This document shows positions 7,989-17,219 of a DNA stretch of 64,000 nt, piece after piece (the stretch's first letter is position 1; each line of letters opens with the position of its first letter). The stretch lies in the NCBI RefSeq assembly GCF_014705615.1, contig NZ_JACXJA010000021.1, positions 62,001 to 126,000 on the forward strand. Reading direction: 5' to 3'. A program made the position numbers and the translations under genes. The DNA is from Paenibacillus oceani (lineage in GTDB: Bacteria; Bacillota; Bacilli; Paenibacillales; NBRC-103111). The notes under the pieces were generated by a model that searched no databases, was not told where the DNA came from, and saw only the letters and a program-made list of their open reading frames with translations.

Positions 7989-10145
7989 ATGGCACATTCA
8001 ATAAGATTTAAGCGATTGGCTATGCACTCTGTACTTGCATTAACTCTAATTACTGGAGCGGCCCCTATTTATACATACGCTGAAGGTGCAATATCAGAAA
8101 CACATGGTACTTTCGATATTCCTTCAATCGGATCGGTTAAGATTAATGACAGCAGCTATTTTGAGTTAACCAATGTGAGGCTAACTTCAGGTTCGGATCA
8201 AAATCTTGTTTCATTCACAGTTAAAGCGGTAAATGGTGGAGCTAGTGATATTCAGTTTATCGATTATTGGATTCGTGTACAATCATCCACGGGTGCAAAA
8301 TTCACAGTAAATGTTGTGCCGCAAGATAAGGATAAAAACATCATCCCGGCAGGGGGCTCACAAGAGATTCAATTTTCCACTCAGGTGACTCCTTCTCTTA
8401 ACTTATCTGATCTCACATTTACCGTTATAAAATGGGATTTTTCTGCTGCAGATTATCAAAGGACTTTAGGGACATTAACTGTTCCTAGCGATTACAGCAC
8501 CGTAACCCCCGCCAATTCTAAAGCAAATATTAAAATCTCAAAGACATCTTTTCAGGCATTTGTAAAAAAAGCGACAATCAGTAGCAATGAGGAGAATTAC
8601 TTACCAACATTGCTGCTAGAGTTACAAAACAAAGATACGAGAAGCCTAAAGCTTCCAGCTGTGAAGTTTATGATTCGAACGGCTGACGGATTGCTTTATC
8701 CTTTACAGGCAAATGGTGTGAATGAAAATACAACGATTGATCCACTTATGAAAAAGGAAATTGCATTAAGTGGCAAGTTGCCTAGATCTATATCTAATGA
8801 TGGATGGGAATTGGTTATAACTGAACCAACTGATACAGGTAGTAATAATAGCTCAAATGTAGTCGTGGGGGAGTTTTCAATTCCGAAAGCGACTGATGAG
8901 CAATTGTCTACAGAGAAAGAACAGTCTTTTTCGAACTCTGATGGGTCCTATATTGCTAAACTTGAAGCAATTCAGAGAGTGCCGTGGGAAGACGATGATT
9001 TGGTTATAGCCTCACTGCTGCTTCAAAGTAAGGAAAATAAATCATTACCACTACCGAATCTTACAGGATATATTCAATTGGATAATTCCGTTAAGGTTGA
9101 TGTAAAAGTTATTCAAACAGATAATATAATTGGATTACAGCCAAACAGCGAAGTACGTATCCAGCTACTTGGTTCAATTCCTTATACCTATGATTTCTCA
9201 ACACTCTCCATTCATTTACAAGAGAAAGTTGGAGGGTCCGATAGTTCAGGCAAAACGAATGATACATTAAATGATCTTGTCCAGTTCAAATTGGATTCGA
9301 AATTAGACAGTGTTCCATTAGTCAACGCTAACGAGCACTATAAAATAGGCGGGATTGGAAGAAGCGGGGATTACACTGTACATGCATTTCATAATTTCAA
9401 AGGCAAGAGTTCAGATATAATCACTGCCCAAGTTGAGGTTGAAAATCTTGAAAAACGGGCGAATGATTTATCTAAGCTTGTCGGGCATTTTAAAGGATCG
9501 GACGGAACTGTTTATCCAGCAACACTATCTGAGATTAAAACTAAGATTGGGCCTTCTGGTAAAGCCTTATTGTTCGTCTGGGCAAGCGTAGCTAAAAATA
9601 AAGGTGAAGACGTTACTCAACTGTTACTTGGAGAAGGAATAACAGAAGGTAAATATACAAAGTTAGATGGCAAGCCTGATGCATACGTCAGTGCGGTTTC
9701 ATTTTTCCTCCCCCAAGAGAAGACAAGTGTTCAAAATTCTTTAAAAGAAATCGATATTTTCCCTTACACACTAAATCTAAAACGTGTTGGTACGCCTGTT
9801 GAAGATAATTTGTTGAAATTAAAAATTGAATATGAACTGGAAAAGAATATGCAATACGAAGTCGAAACTTCAGATTATAAGCTTATTATGGAAATTGTTG
9901 ATGCTGATGGTAAAGCAACAGTTGAATGGGCATTAGATATTGAGAAAACTAAAGACGGTACGATCGACCCGAAAAGTACACTACAACTAGGTTCCAACAA
10001 GATAGAGCTTATTAACAACGACAAAGAATTTATATATAAAGTGTCTTATCTGAAGAAAATGAATCTTAACATCTACCAGCAATTCCAAGGTCAGAAGAAA
10101 TTAATTGCAAGCAAAGGTCTTGACTGGTTTGTCTACTCTGAATAA
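7989..10145 (+). CDS. Exported protein of unknown function with repeated beta modules
   Basis: A 718-residue protein. The ATG at 7989 is chosen because AAAAGGAGG sits just upstream and the product then starts with a signal peptide (basic MAHSIRFKRLAMHS, hydrophobic VLALTLITGAAPIY, cleavage near TYA-EG). The body appears to be four or five related modules of about 110-130 residues. Each has hydrophobic strands followed by a turn with G..LP or P.G (for example NIIPAGGSQEIQF, IGLQPNSEVRIQL), like Ig-fold or DUF4352-type domains. I recognise no enzyme motif and no wall-anchor domain. Base composition is clearly more AT-rich than the flanking genes, which hints at acquisition. It sits between the intron and a strong terminator, so it is probably a single-gene unit. 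Surface or secreted role is inferred only from the signal peptide. Confidence 0.75.
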   Translation: MAHSIRFKRLAMHSVLALTLITGAAPIYTYAEGAISETHGTFDIPSIGSVKINDSSYFELTNVRLTSGSDQNLVSFTVKAVNGGASDIQFIDYWIRVQSSTGAKFTVNVVPQDKDKNIIPAGGSQEIQFSTQVTPSLNLSDLTFTVIKWDFSAADYQRTLGTLTVPSDYSTVTPANSKANIKISKTSFQAFVKKATISSNEENYLPTLLLELQNKDTRSLKLPAVKFMIRTADGLLYPLQANGVNENTTIDPLMKKEIALSGKLPRSISNDGWELVITEPTDTGSNNSSNVVVGEFSIPKATDEQLSTEKEQSFSNSDGSYIAKLEAIQRVPWEDDDLVIASLLLQSKENKSLPLPNLTGYIQLDNSVKVDVKVIQTDNIIGLQPNSEVRIQLLGSIPYTYDFSTLSIHLQEKVGGSDSSGKTNDTLNDLVQFKLDSKLDSVPLVNANEHYKIGGIGRSGDYTVHAFHNFKGKSSDIITAQVEVENLEKRANDLSKLVGHFKGSDGTVYPATLSEIKTKIGPSGKALLFVWASVAKNKGEDVTQLLLGEGITEGKYTKLDGKPDAYVSAVSFFLPQEKTSVQNSLKEIDIFPYTLNLKRVGTPVEDNLLKLKIEYELEKNMQYEVETSDYKLIMEIVDADGKATVEWALDIEKTKDGTIDPKSTLQLGSNKIELINNDKEFIYKVSYLKKMNLNIYQQFQGQKKLIASKGLDWFVYSE

Positions 10146-10151
10146 TTCCTT

Positions 10152-10192
10152 GAATCCTTTCGACTTCCCCCAGTCGAAAGGATTCTTTTTTC
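10152..10192 (+). terminator. Rho-independent terminator
   Basis: GAATCCTTTCGACT (10152-10165) pairs perfectly with AGTCGAAAGGATTC (10172-10185) across a C-rich loop, followed by TTTTTT. Confidence 0.95.
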
Positions 10193-10232
10193 CAACGTCG
10201 AATCTAAATAAAGTCAGGAGGCGATCAATTCA

Positions 10233-10910
10233 ATGGTGTTGAAGAAAAAACTTCTACTAACAGGACTTATTGGAATAGGCGTGCTAACGGGAGTATACAT
10301 AGGGCAAGCTGCCATTATATCGAAGGCGGATGGTGCGGTGCAGCCGGGGAGTGCGGAAGACCCGTTAGTTACGAAGAGCTACTTGGATGAACAACTTAAG
10401 AAAATAACGGGTGGCCAGTGGACGGGATCGACGGGGACGGGGAACAGCGGACAAACGGGCGGACAGCAAGGAAATACCGGCTCGACGATTTCGGAAGCAC
10501 GTATTCAAGAATTGATTTTGGCGGAAATCAATAAAGTAAAGCAGGAGCTGCAAAGCGGGTCCAATTCGACCGGCGGTACGACGGTGCAGCCGCCTGCCTC
10601 GACAGGAGCCGCTCCCACCCTTGAAGTCATTAAACTAGGGGCTGGTCAAGTGCTCTATGCGGGAGCCGGGACGGAAGTGATTGTCCGTACAGGCAAAACG
10701 ATTGCAGTAAGCTCCGATGACGGTATTCCCGATGTAACCTCGGGTAAGGATATACCTGCCGGAACTGCAATTGACAATAACCACCTACTCATTTTCCCTC
10801 GGGAGGGGCGCGGTATTAAGCCTGATCCTAAAAACAAGGACGAGATCTACGTCATGGTACGCGGGAGCTACATTTTGCTAAAAGAGGATGGAACGAAATC
10901 CGCTCCATAA
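10233..10910 (+). CDS. Exported protein of unknown function
   Basis: A 225-residue protein whose ATG lies 9 bases after AGGAGGCGAT. The N-terminus (MVLKKKLLLTGLIGIGVLTG) is a signal peptide or uncleaved membrane anchor. Then comes a VTKSYLDEQLKK segment, a low-complexity Gly/Ser/Thr/Gln linker (about residues 65-125) and a C-terminal domain of about 95 residues. That domain has GQVLYAGAGTEVIVRTGK, TSGKDIPAGTAIDNNHLLIFP and YVMVRGSYILL. The C-terminal pattern recurs, as I remember, in uncharacterised Bacillus and Paenibacillus proteins. No catalytic residues stand out. It is monocistronic by position, with a terminator before it and a sporulation-type promoter box after it. Confidence 0.7.
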   Translation: MVLKKKLLLTGLIGIGVLTGVYIGQAAIISKADGAVQPGSAEDPLVTKSYLDEQLKKITGGQWTGSTGTGNSGQTGGQQGNTGSTISEARIQELILAEINKVKQELQSGSNSTGGTTVQPPASTGAAPTLEVIKLGAGQVLYAGAGTEVIVRTGKTIAVSSDDGIPDVTSGKDIPAGTAIDNNHLLIFPREGRGIKPDPKNKDEIYVMVRGSYILLKEDGTKSAP

Positions 10911-10960
10911 TTTTGCCCCTTTTAGCAGTAATCGATACGGGTGAACGTTTGAAGCGGGGT

Positions 10961-10967
10961 CATACTA
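10961..10967 (+). promoter_or_regulatory. Candidate SigG -10 element for the spore protein gene
   Basis: CATACTA is an exact match to the forespore sigma-G/F -10 consensus. It lies 30 bases before the SASP start codon. A well-spaced -35 is not evident: TGAACG at 10942 is only 13 bases away. The call therefore rests on the -10 and on the gene type. Confidence 0.45.
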
Positions 10968-10997
10968 CAGGTATACCATTCAAGGGAGGTTTACCAT

Positions 10998-11270
10998 ATG
11001 GCCAGCAATCGTAAAATCGTACCGGAATGTCATCAAGCCATCGATCAGATGAAATACGAAATCGCCGCCGAACTGGGCTTGCCTGTCGGTCAACACGCAG
11101 CACAAATGGGGAACGTAGAATTTGCAACTGAACTGGGTACCATTTCCGCCGGTTCGATCAAGGAAGATTACTGGGGACATATAACATCCCGCGATACCGG
11201 AGCTGTCGGTGGAGCGATCACCAGACGCCTTGTCCAGCAAGCGGAACAGACCCTTTTCGGACTCCACTAA
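10998..11270 (+). CDS. Alpha/beta-type small acid-soluble spore protein
   Basis: A 90-residue DNA-binding spore protein that would saturate forespore DNA and be degraded by the Gpr protease at germination. Diagnostic segments are MKYEIAAELGLP (contains the Gpr-sensitive EIA site) and TSRDTGAVGGAITRRLVQQAEQ, matching the C-terminal SASP signature (SNGSVGGEITKRLV in classical members). The two signatures are separated by about 30 extra residues (PQ/MGNVEFATELG ... EDYWGHI), making it longer than the usual 60-75 residues. Longer members like this are, as I recall, common in Paenibacillus. The start follows GGGAGGTTTACC. Confidence 0.88.
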   Translation: MASNRKIVPECHQAIDQMKYEIAAELGLPVGQHAAQMGNVEFATELGTISAGSIKEDYWGHITSRDTGAVGGAITRRLVQQAEQTLFGLH

Positions 11271-11308
11271 CTCTCCGAGTATTGCAATATTTTTACTATA
11301 TTCATTTA

Positions 11309-11337
11309 TTGACAGAGCCGGGCAAATCCAGTAACAT
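11309..11337 (+). promoter_or_regulatory. Sigma-A promoter upstream of metK
   Basis: TTGACA (11309-11314), a 17-bp spacer, TAACAT (11332-11337). Transcription would begin near 11344, about 18 bases before a terminator hairpin, so metK transcription from here must pass that hairpin. Confidence 0.6.
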
Positions 11338-11361
11338 CAATAACTGAAGGTCTTGCGAAGC

Positions 11362-11393
11362 AACCTTTTCCTAGTGGAAAAGGTTCCTTTTTT
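11362..11393 (+). terminator. Terminator or attenuator between the SASP gene and metK
   Basis: AACCTTTTCC (11362-11371), loop TAGT, GGAAAAGGTT (11376-11385), then CCTTTTTT. An upstream GAAGGT (11345-11350) could pair with the 5' arm (ACCTTT), giving an alternative fold. It may end the SASP message, control metK, or both. No S-box (SAM-I) riboswitch consensus is visible. Confidence 0.75.
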
Positions 11394-11510
11394 GCTATAG
11401 CGGAGATGTAGGTTCGCTATTCCTGAGTTTCGTACTTAGAGTAACCAACTATGACTGATGCTACACACCTGCAGCAGTCAAGTAACCATTAGATGCAGGA
11501 GGCACACGAT

Positions 11511-12716
11511 ATGACTTTGAGGAACGGTCGGCGTTTGTTCACTTCGGAATCGGTAACGGAAGGTCATCCGGATAAAATTTGCGACCAAATTTCTGACGCA
11601 GTCTTGGATGCGTTTTTGGCCAATGACCCTAATGCGCGCGTAGCGTGCGAAGTATCGGTAGCAACAGGCTTGGTTCTCGTTATTGGCGAGATCAGCAGCT
11701 CTGCGGATTACGTGGATATTTCGGCGATTGCCCGCAATACGATTAAAGAGATCGGTTATACCCGTGCGAAGTACGGTTTTGACGCTACTACTTGCGCTGT
11801 ATTGACTTCGCTTAACGAACAATCCGCCGACATTGCCATGGGCGTTGACAAAGCGCTCGAGGCCAAAGAAGGCACGATGACGGACGAGCAGATCGAAGCT
11901 CTTGGCGCCGGCGACCAAGGATTGATGTTTGGTTTTGCGGTTAACGAAACGCCCGAGCTGATGCCGCTGCCGATCGCTTTGGCTCACCGCCTGTCGCGCC
12001 GCCTGTCTGAAGTTCGTAAGAACGGCACGCTTCCTTATCTGCGTCCGGACGGCAAAACCCAAGTTACGGTTGAATACGAAGGCGATAAGCCGGTTCGGGT
12101 TGACGCAATTGTCGTATCGACTCAGCACGCAGAAGAAATAACGCTTGAGCAAATTCAAAGCGATATTAAAGAGCATGTAATCAAACCGGTCGTTCCTGCA
12201 GAGTGGCTGGATGAGCATACGAACTACTTCATCAATCCGACAGGCCGTTTCGTTATCGGCGGTCCTCAAGGCGATGCAGGTTTGACAGGCCGTAAAATTA
12301 TTGTGGATACGTACGGCGGATATGCCCGTCATGGCGGCGGCGCTTTCTCCGGTAAGGATCCGACGAAGGTTGACCGTTCCGCAGCTTATGCCGCTCGTTA
12401 CGTTGCCAAAAACATCGTAGCAGCAGGCTTGGCGGATAAAGTCGAAATTCAACTCGCTTATGCCATCGGCGTAGCCCGCCCGGTATCCATTGCTGTGGAT
12501 ACGTTCGGAACAGGCAAAGTCAGCGAAGAGAAGTTGGTTGAAGTGATCCGTAATAACTTCGACCTTCGCCCGGCCGGCATCATCAAAGAACTTGATCTTC
12601 GTCGCCCGATTTACCGCCAGACAGCCGCTTATGGACATTTTGGCCGTATGGATCTGGATGTACCTTGGGAGCGCACAGACAAGGCGGACAAGCTGAAACA
12701 AGACGCTTACGCGTAA
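11511..12716 (+). CDS. metK: S-adenosylmethionine synthetase
   Basis: A 401-residue cytosolic enzyme that makes S-adenosylmethionine from ATP and methionine with release of phosphate and pyrophosphate. Family signatures are all present: [20 protein letters not shown] at the N-terminus (ATP/methionine site), the [10 protein letters not shown] loop near residue 114, and [19 protein letters not shown] near residue 280 (phosphate-binding P-loop). Length is normal. The start at 11511 is preferred over the ATG at 11493 because GCAGGAGGC lies between them at the right distance. It is transcribed alone, with a strong terminator immediately downstream. Confidence 0.98.
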   Translation: MTLRNGRRLFTSESVTEGHPDKICDQISDAVLDAFLANDPNARVACEVSVATGLVLVIGEISSSADYVDISAIARNTIKEIGYTRAKYGFDATTCAVLTSLNEQSADIAMGVDKALEAKEGTMTDEQIEALGAGDQGLMFGFAVNETPELMPLPIALAHRLSRRLSEVRKNGTLPYLRPDGKTQVTVEYEGDKPVRVDAIVVSTQHAEEITLEQIQSDIKEHVIKPVVPAEWLDEHTNYFINPTGRFVIGGPQGDAGLTGRKIIVDTYGGYARHGGGAFSGKDPTKVDRSAAYAARYVAKNIVAAGLADKVEIQLAYAIGVARPVSIAVDTFGTGKVSEEKLVEVIRNNFDLRPAGIIKELDLRRPIYRQTAAYGHFGRMDLDVPWERTDKADKLKQDAYA

Positions 12717-12746
12717 GGATTAGCATACGCGATACGAATAGTCACA

Positions 12747-12774
12747 AAAACCACCCCGCAACGGGTGGTTTTTT
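12747..12774 (+). terminator. metK terminator
   Basis: AACCACCC pairs with GGGTGGTT around a CGCAAC loop, followed by TTTT. Confidence 0.92.
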
Positions 12775-13102
12775 GGTATGGAAGCGTAAACCTAATTCGA
12801 TCGTCCGCTCCCTCCAAATCTCCATCTCAACAACTTCTGTCGCCTTTGTAGGCATATCTCCCAAATCCATTAGAACCCCTTCCAAAAAAATCATAGAGTT
12901 GCTCGGAAAATACCCCATAAATCGTTCTATAGGCCCGAATGGTATAGGAGATTCGGGTAGGTTCGACAGTCTCTCTAGTTCAATCTCTCTAAAAACATCG
13001 TGATCCGTCCGGTCCTACGTAACTTTTTGGGGAAAAACGGAGTCTATATTGTTATGCAACAATTATGGAGAGAGATAGAGAGATTCGGAGAGGAGATTCA
13101 AA
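12775..13102 (+). other. Intergenic region with a small palindrome
   Basis: No convincing gene. The only structure that I see is ATTGTT/AACAAT around ATGC (13048-13063), an operator-like inverted repeat 40 bases before the next start. GGAGAGGAG (13087-13095) is the ribosome site for that gene. Open frames here have no ribosome site and no recognisable product. Confidence 0.4.
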
Positions 13103-15769
13103 TTGCTAGAGCTCAAAGACAACAGGCAGAAGAAAAGCAAGAGATTCAAAGGTTGGACGGCACTTGTGCTGGCCGCTACGATTGCGGTGCACCCGTTGTT
13201 TACCCCTCCTACCCTACAGGCCGCATCGGCCGCTGATTCCCAAGTCACGATGGTAACGCAGGACCCGCTTACGTATGGCGCTATTTTGCGAAAATATGTC
13301 TGGAGTTTTGATAGAGCCAAAAAGCCGGTAACGGTGAAAGCGAATGTCGTAGAAGTAGACTTGCAAAATCCGTACGTCAAGCTCGACACGATCGTCGGTA
13401 CGGGAGGGAAATATACCAAAAAACAAAGTGTACGGAAAATGGCCAACGAAACGGAAGCTACGGCGGCGGTGAATGGCGATTTCTTCAATATGCAGGCGGA
13501 CGGGGTTCCGATGGGGCCGCAGATCACGGATGGCAAGCTGCAGTCGACGACCATTGACATGCCGGGCTGGTACTCGTTTGCGCTCACGAAAGAAAACAAA
13601 CCGGTTATCGATCTTTTTGCTTTCCAAGGAAAAATGATAGCGAGAGACGGCGCCTCCTATCCGCTTGGCGGAATAAACAAAACCTATTACTGGTATGAAG
13701 ATGACGGCATTCATCAGGAGGGCGTACACAGCCTGATCGATGGACTGTATATGTATACGAGCGCCTGGGGAGACGTCAACCGCTCTAACGACGGGACGAC
13801 GGTACCGACCGAAGTGCTGGTGCGCAACAATAGAGTTGTAGAGATTAAGCCAACCGGTATTTTGGACATGATGCCTCCCGAGGACGGATATATTCTCCGA
13901 GCATCAGGCAAAGCCGACGAATTCGTCCGTCAGCATTTGAAGGTCGGGGACCCCATCGTGGCCGATTACAAGATGTTCGCACAGGACCCGGGCAAATCGT
14001 ATGATGTCGGCGGGTTTAAAACGATGATCGGCGGACATACCATACTGGTGGATCAGGGACAGCCGACCGCTTTTTCCCGGGGCGGGGTGGATGAAAAGTA
14101 CAACCGAGCGCGGACAGCGATCGGTTACTCCAAGGACGAGCGTTACGTGTATCTGATCACTTTGGATGAGGGCGGTTCAAGCGCAGGAGCGACACTGGCC
14201 GAATTGCAGCAGCTGATGATCAAAATTGGCGTGTGGAAAGGAATGAACCTGGACGGTGGCGGTTCGACCCAGATGGTGACACGGAAGCTCGGCGATTTCC
14301 ATACGACGCTGCTAACCGATGTCGGATACGAGCGGCCTGTAGTCAACGGAATCGGTGTTTATTCGTTGTCACCTGAAGGGGAAGCTAAAGGCATGAGCCT
14401 TCAAGGCCCGACAGCTTTGTTTATCGGGCAAAAAGCAACGTACGGCATTGAGAAAGCGTACGATGTGTTTTACAACCCGCTGGACCCCGAGCGGTTATCG
14501 CCGATATGGACGGCGTCGCAGCCGATCGGGACGTTTGAGGGAAGCACATTTACAGCCAAGGCAACCGGCAAAGCTACGCTGACCGCCAAAGTGGGACAAG
14601 CCGCGGAGAGTCTGGATATCGAGGTAATTGGCGGCGAAGATATTGCCAGCTTGAAAATCGACGCCTCTTCCACGGCGCTGCTGCGGAACTCGATCTATAA
14701 AATGACGGTGAAAGCGACCTCCAAATCCGGCAAAACCGGCAGTGTTCCGGCCGACGCGCTCCAATGGGAGTTTATCGGGTTCAAAGGACGGATGGAAGGG
14801 GACCGGCTGACTGTAGACAGTATCGATCCTAACGTGAAGGAAGGCCGGATGATTGCCCGGTATGACGGATTTTCCGCCATGCTGACCCTTCCGATCGCGG
14901 ACCAGCGGATCGTGGAATCGTTTGAAGGTGCTACGCCGATTTCCTTTTCGTCGACGGAAGGCGTAACCGGTACCGTATACAAGGTGACCGAAGGTGCAGG
15001 AGCGTCTGCCAACAAGGCGCTCGCCCTCCAATACGATTTTACCCAAGGAACGAAAACGACAGTCGCTTACGCTACCTTCATGGGCGGTCTGAGGATTGAA
15101 GGAAGTCCGGAGTCGCTCAGCCTGAAAGTAAAGGGTGACAACAGCCGCAACTGGATTCGTGCGGAAATTCAGGATAGCTCCGGCGGCCTGCCCAAGCTGA
15201 TCAGCTTGACGGAGAATACCGACTTCACGGACTGGAAAGTCGTTAGCGCGGATCTGAAAAAACACAACCTGACGTATCCGATCACCGTGAACAGGATCTA
15301 TGTGGCCAATCCGGAAAACGGGCATAGCGGGCGCGGGATGAAAGGGCAAATCTTGTTCGACGACTTCACGTTCCATTATGCCAACCAGACCGAGCCATCG
15401 AAAAACACGGTGAAGCTGACGATCGACCAGAAGTCGTTGACGGTGAACGGAGCCGAGCTTCAATTGGATCAAGCGCCTGTCATTGTCGAAGGAAATACGC
15501 TCGTACCGGTCCGCTTTGTAGTGGAAGCGATGGGAGGAAAATTGACCTGGGTCGACGAGGAGCGTAAAGTAGTGATTATGAAAGACAACCATCTCATCGA
15601 GTTGTGGCTGGATAAGAAAGACCTCATTGCCGATGGAGAACGGATTACGGCGGAAGTGCCGCCGGTCTTGATGACGGAGCGGACGATGGTGCCGCTGCGG
15701 ATTATCGCCGAGAATATGGGCTGGAAAGTGACATGGGACGAGATGACTCGTTCGGTTACGCTGCAATAA
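13103..15769 (+). CDS. Exported phosphodiester glycosidase (NAGPA family) with copper-amine-oxidase-N stalk domain
   Basis: An 888-residue secreted protein. The TTG start lies 7 bases after AGGAG. Residues 14-43 form a signal peptide (WTALVLAATIAVHPLF, then QAAS). Residues of about 60-330 are a NAGPA/DUF2233 domain: ATAAVNGDFFNM, GVPMGPQI, RTAIGYSKDERYVYLITLDEGG and MNLDGGGSTQMV are family hallmarks. The family includes the lysosomal uncovering enzyme, which cleaves GlcNAc-1-phosphodiesters. Bacterial members are thought to act on envelope polymers such as teichoic or exopolysaccharide phosphodiesters. A Big-like module and a carbohydrate-binding-like beta-sandwich (about 560-760) follow. The C-terminal 115 residues carry two LVPVRFVVEAMGG.. 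/ MVPLRIIAENMGW.. repeats of the copper amine oxidase N1 domain. Substrate is unknown. Confidence 0.88.
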   Translation: MLELKDNRQKKSKRFKGWTALVLAATIAVHPLFTPPTLQAASAADSQVTMVTQDPLTYGAILRKYVWSFDRAKKPVTVKANVVEVDLQNPYVKLDTIVGTGGKYTKKQSVRKMANETEATAAVNGDFFNMQADGVPMGPQITDGKLQSTTIDMPGWYSFALTKENKPVIDLFAFQGKMIARDGASYPLGGINKTYYWYEDDGIHQEGVHSLIDGLYMYTSAWGDVNRSNDGTTVPTEVLVRNNRVVEIKPTGILDMMPPEDGYILRASGKADEFVRQHLKVGDPIVADYKMFAQDPGKSYDVGGFKTMIGGHTILVDQGQPTAFSRGGVDEKYNRARTAIGYSKDERYVYLITLDEGGSSAGATLAELQQLMIKIGVWKGMNLDGGGSTQMVTRKLGDFHTTLLTDVGYERPVVNGIGVYSLSPEGEAKGMSLQGPTALFIGQKATYGIEKAYDVFYNPLDPERLSPIWTASQPIGTFEGSTFTAKATGKATLTAKVGQAAESLDIEVIGGEDIASLKIDASSTALLRNSIYKMTVKATSKSGKTGSVPADALQWEFIGFKGRMEGDRLTVDSIDPNVKEGRMIARYDGFSAMLTLPIADQRIVESFEGATPISFSSTEGVTGTVYKVTEGAGASANKALALQYDFTQGTKTTVAYATFMGGLRIEGSPESLSLKVKGDNSRNWIRAEIQDSSGGLPKLISLTENTDFTDWKVVSADLKKHNLTYPITVNRIYVANPENGHSGRGMKGQILFDDFTFHYANQTEPSKNTVKLTIDQKSLTVNGAELQLDQAPVIVEGNTLVPVRFVVEAMGGKLTWVDEERKVVIMKDNHLIELWLDKKDLIADGERITAEVPPVLMTERTMVPLRIIAENMGWKVTWDEMTRSVTLQ

Positions 15770-15824
15770 AAGGCTTTTGTTAGGAAATGATCTGATGGAT
15801 TCATTCGTACTTGAGCGGTAGCCT

Positions 15825-15868
15825 GGAAGCCGCCTTCGCTTTAACTGATTAGCGGAGGCGGGCTTTCC
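15825..15868 (+). terminator. Large inverted repeat after the glycosidase gene
   Basis: GGAAGCCGCCTTCGCT (15825-15840) pairs with AGCGGAGGCGGGCTTTCC (15851-15868) with one bulge and a mismatch. There is no T tract after it, so it is either a weak terminator or an mRNA 3' stabiliser. Confidence 0.45.
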
Positions 15869-16032
15869 AAAGCATGATAATCATCTTGCGCAGCCTGCCC
15901 ACAGGGAGGGAAAAAAGCCCGATTTCGCTATGGCTCGCAAGGGCAAGGTAAACCTCCTGTACCGTTAAATTAGGGCCAATTATCCACTCCAAACCGGTCG
16001 AAATATGGTAGTATAGGATTCAGGGTCAAAAA

Positions 16033-17214
16033 ATGGGTAAAGGGGCACGGGTTAGCTTGCAATTCGACGCGATCGACAAAGTCATTAAAAATGCGATTGG
16101 TGTCATGGAATCAAGCAAATATCAAATGTTTGAGATTTGCGAAAGCGCCCGTAACGAGTGGGAGGCGCTAAACAAGGAACTTCACCAGGTGATGGAAGAA
16201 GTCTCTCACACCATTGACCAAGTAGACAAGCTCGAAGTGGAATATAAACGTTCCCGCATCCGTCTTACGGAAGTGAGCCGGGACTTCCACCGTTTCAAGG
16301 AGGAAGACATTCGGGTTGCTTATGAGGCAGCCACGCAGATGCAGCTCCAGCTTATTATGGCCCGGGAAAAAGAGCATCACTTGAGAGCGAGAAGAGATGA
16401 GCTGCAAAAACGGATCCGAAATTCCGATAAAACGATAGAACGCGCCGAAGCGCTTGTCAGTCAAATGAACGTTGTGCTCCAGTATTTGTCAGGTGATTTG
16501 AATCAGGTGACCCGTATCCTCGAATCAGCCAAAAACCGGCAGCTGCTTGGCCTGAAAATTATCCTCGCCCAGGAGGAGGAGCGCAAGCGGATCGCCCGGG
16601 AAATTCATGACGGACCTGCGCAAGCGATGGCCCATATGGTACTTCGTTCCGAAATTGCAGAACGTATGATCGACCGCGAGGAATATGGCTCGGTGAAGGA
16701 TGAGCTTAAGGATCTGAAGGGAGCCGTACGGCTCGGCCTGGAGGAAGTGCGCAAAATCATTTTTAACCTGCGGCCTATGGCGCTTGACGATTTGGGGCTC
16801 ATTCCAACGCTTCGCAAATATATTCAGGACTTCGAGGATCGCACCTATATTCATGTCCGCTTCGATGTGGCCGGGGTGGAGACGAGACTTCCCTCCGCAA
16901 TGGAAGTGGCTGTATTCCGATTAATTCAGGAAGCATTAGCTAACGTGTGGAAGCACTCCAAGGCTACCCGGGTGAATGTGGAAATTACATATCAGAGGCA
17001 AATGGTGAAAGTAGTCGTAAAAGATAACGGAGTCGGGTTTGCGCTCGATAAGCTGGAAGTAAAGATCGTAAAAGGAAGCTCGCATTTCGGCATTATGGGG
17101 ATGCGGGAGCGTGTCGAGCTTCTGGAAGGACGGATGGATATCGAATCCGAGCCGGGTGCCGGCGCGAAGCTCACGATGATCATTCCGATCGGTTTAGAGC
17201 AAAGAGAGGAGTAA
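16033..17214 (+). CDS. degS: Sensor histidine kinase DegS
   Basis: A 393-residue cytosolic kinase without membrane segments. Residues of about 1-180 are a long coiled-coil sensor region (YQMFEICESARNEWEALNKEL). The HisKA_3 dimerisation domain carries the phospho-acceptor in RKRIAREIHDGPAQAMAHM. The HATPase domain has EALANVWKHSKA (N box), DNGVGFALD (G1) and GIMGMRERVELLEG (G2). It phosphorylates DegU, encoded 5 bases downstream, to control secreted enzymes, competence and motility. The ATG at 16033 has a weak ribosome site. A TTG at 16057 preceded by AAAGGGG would remove eight residues and is a fair alternative start. Confidence 0.95.
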   Translation: MGKGARVSLQFDAIDKVIKNAIGVMESSKYQMFEICESARNEWEALNKELHQVMEEVSHTIDQVDKLEVEYKRSRIRLTEVSRDFHRFKEEDIRVAYEAATQMQLQLIMAREKEHHLRARRDELQKRIRNSDKTIERAEALVSQMNVVLQYLSGDLNQVTRILESAKNRQLLGLKIILAQEEERKRIAREIHDGPAQAMAHMVLRSEIAERMIDREEYGSVKDELKDLKGAVRLGLEEVRKIIFNLRPMALDDLGLIPTLRKYIQDFEDRTYIHVRFDVAGVETRLPSAMEVAVFRLIQEALANVWKHSKATRVNVEITYQRQMVKVVVKDNGVGFALDKLEVKIVKGSSHFGIMGMRERVELLEGRMDIESEPGAGAKLTMIIPIGLEQREE

Positions 17215-17219
17215 GCGGT

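Noticed and set aside
11338-11510. SAM-I (S-box) riboswitch before metK
   Set aside because: I looked for the conserved S-box helices and did not find them; only a simple hairpin is present.
13000-13236. 78-codon open frame before the glycosidase
   Set aside because: It overlaps the real gene in another frame and ends within its signal peptide region.
14495-15766. 423-codon minus-strand frame opposite the glycosidase
   Set aside because: Arg/His-rich shadow of a GC-rich gene, with no start signal.
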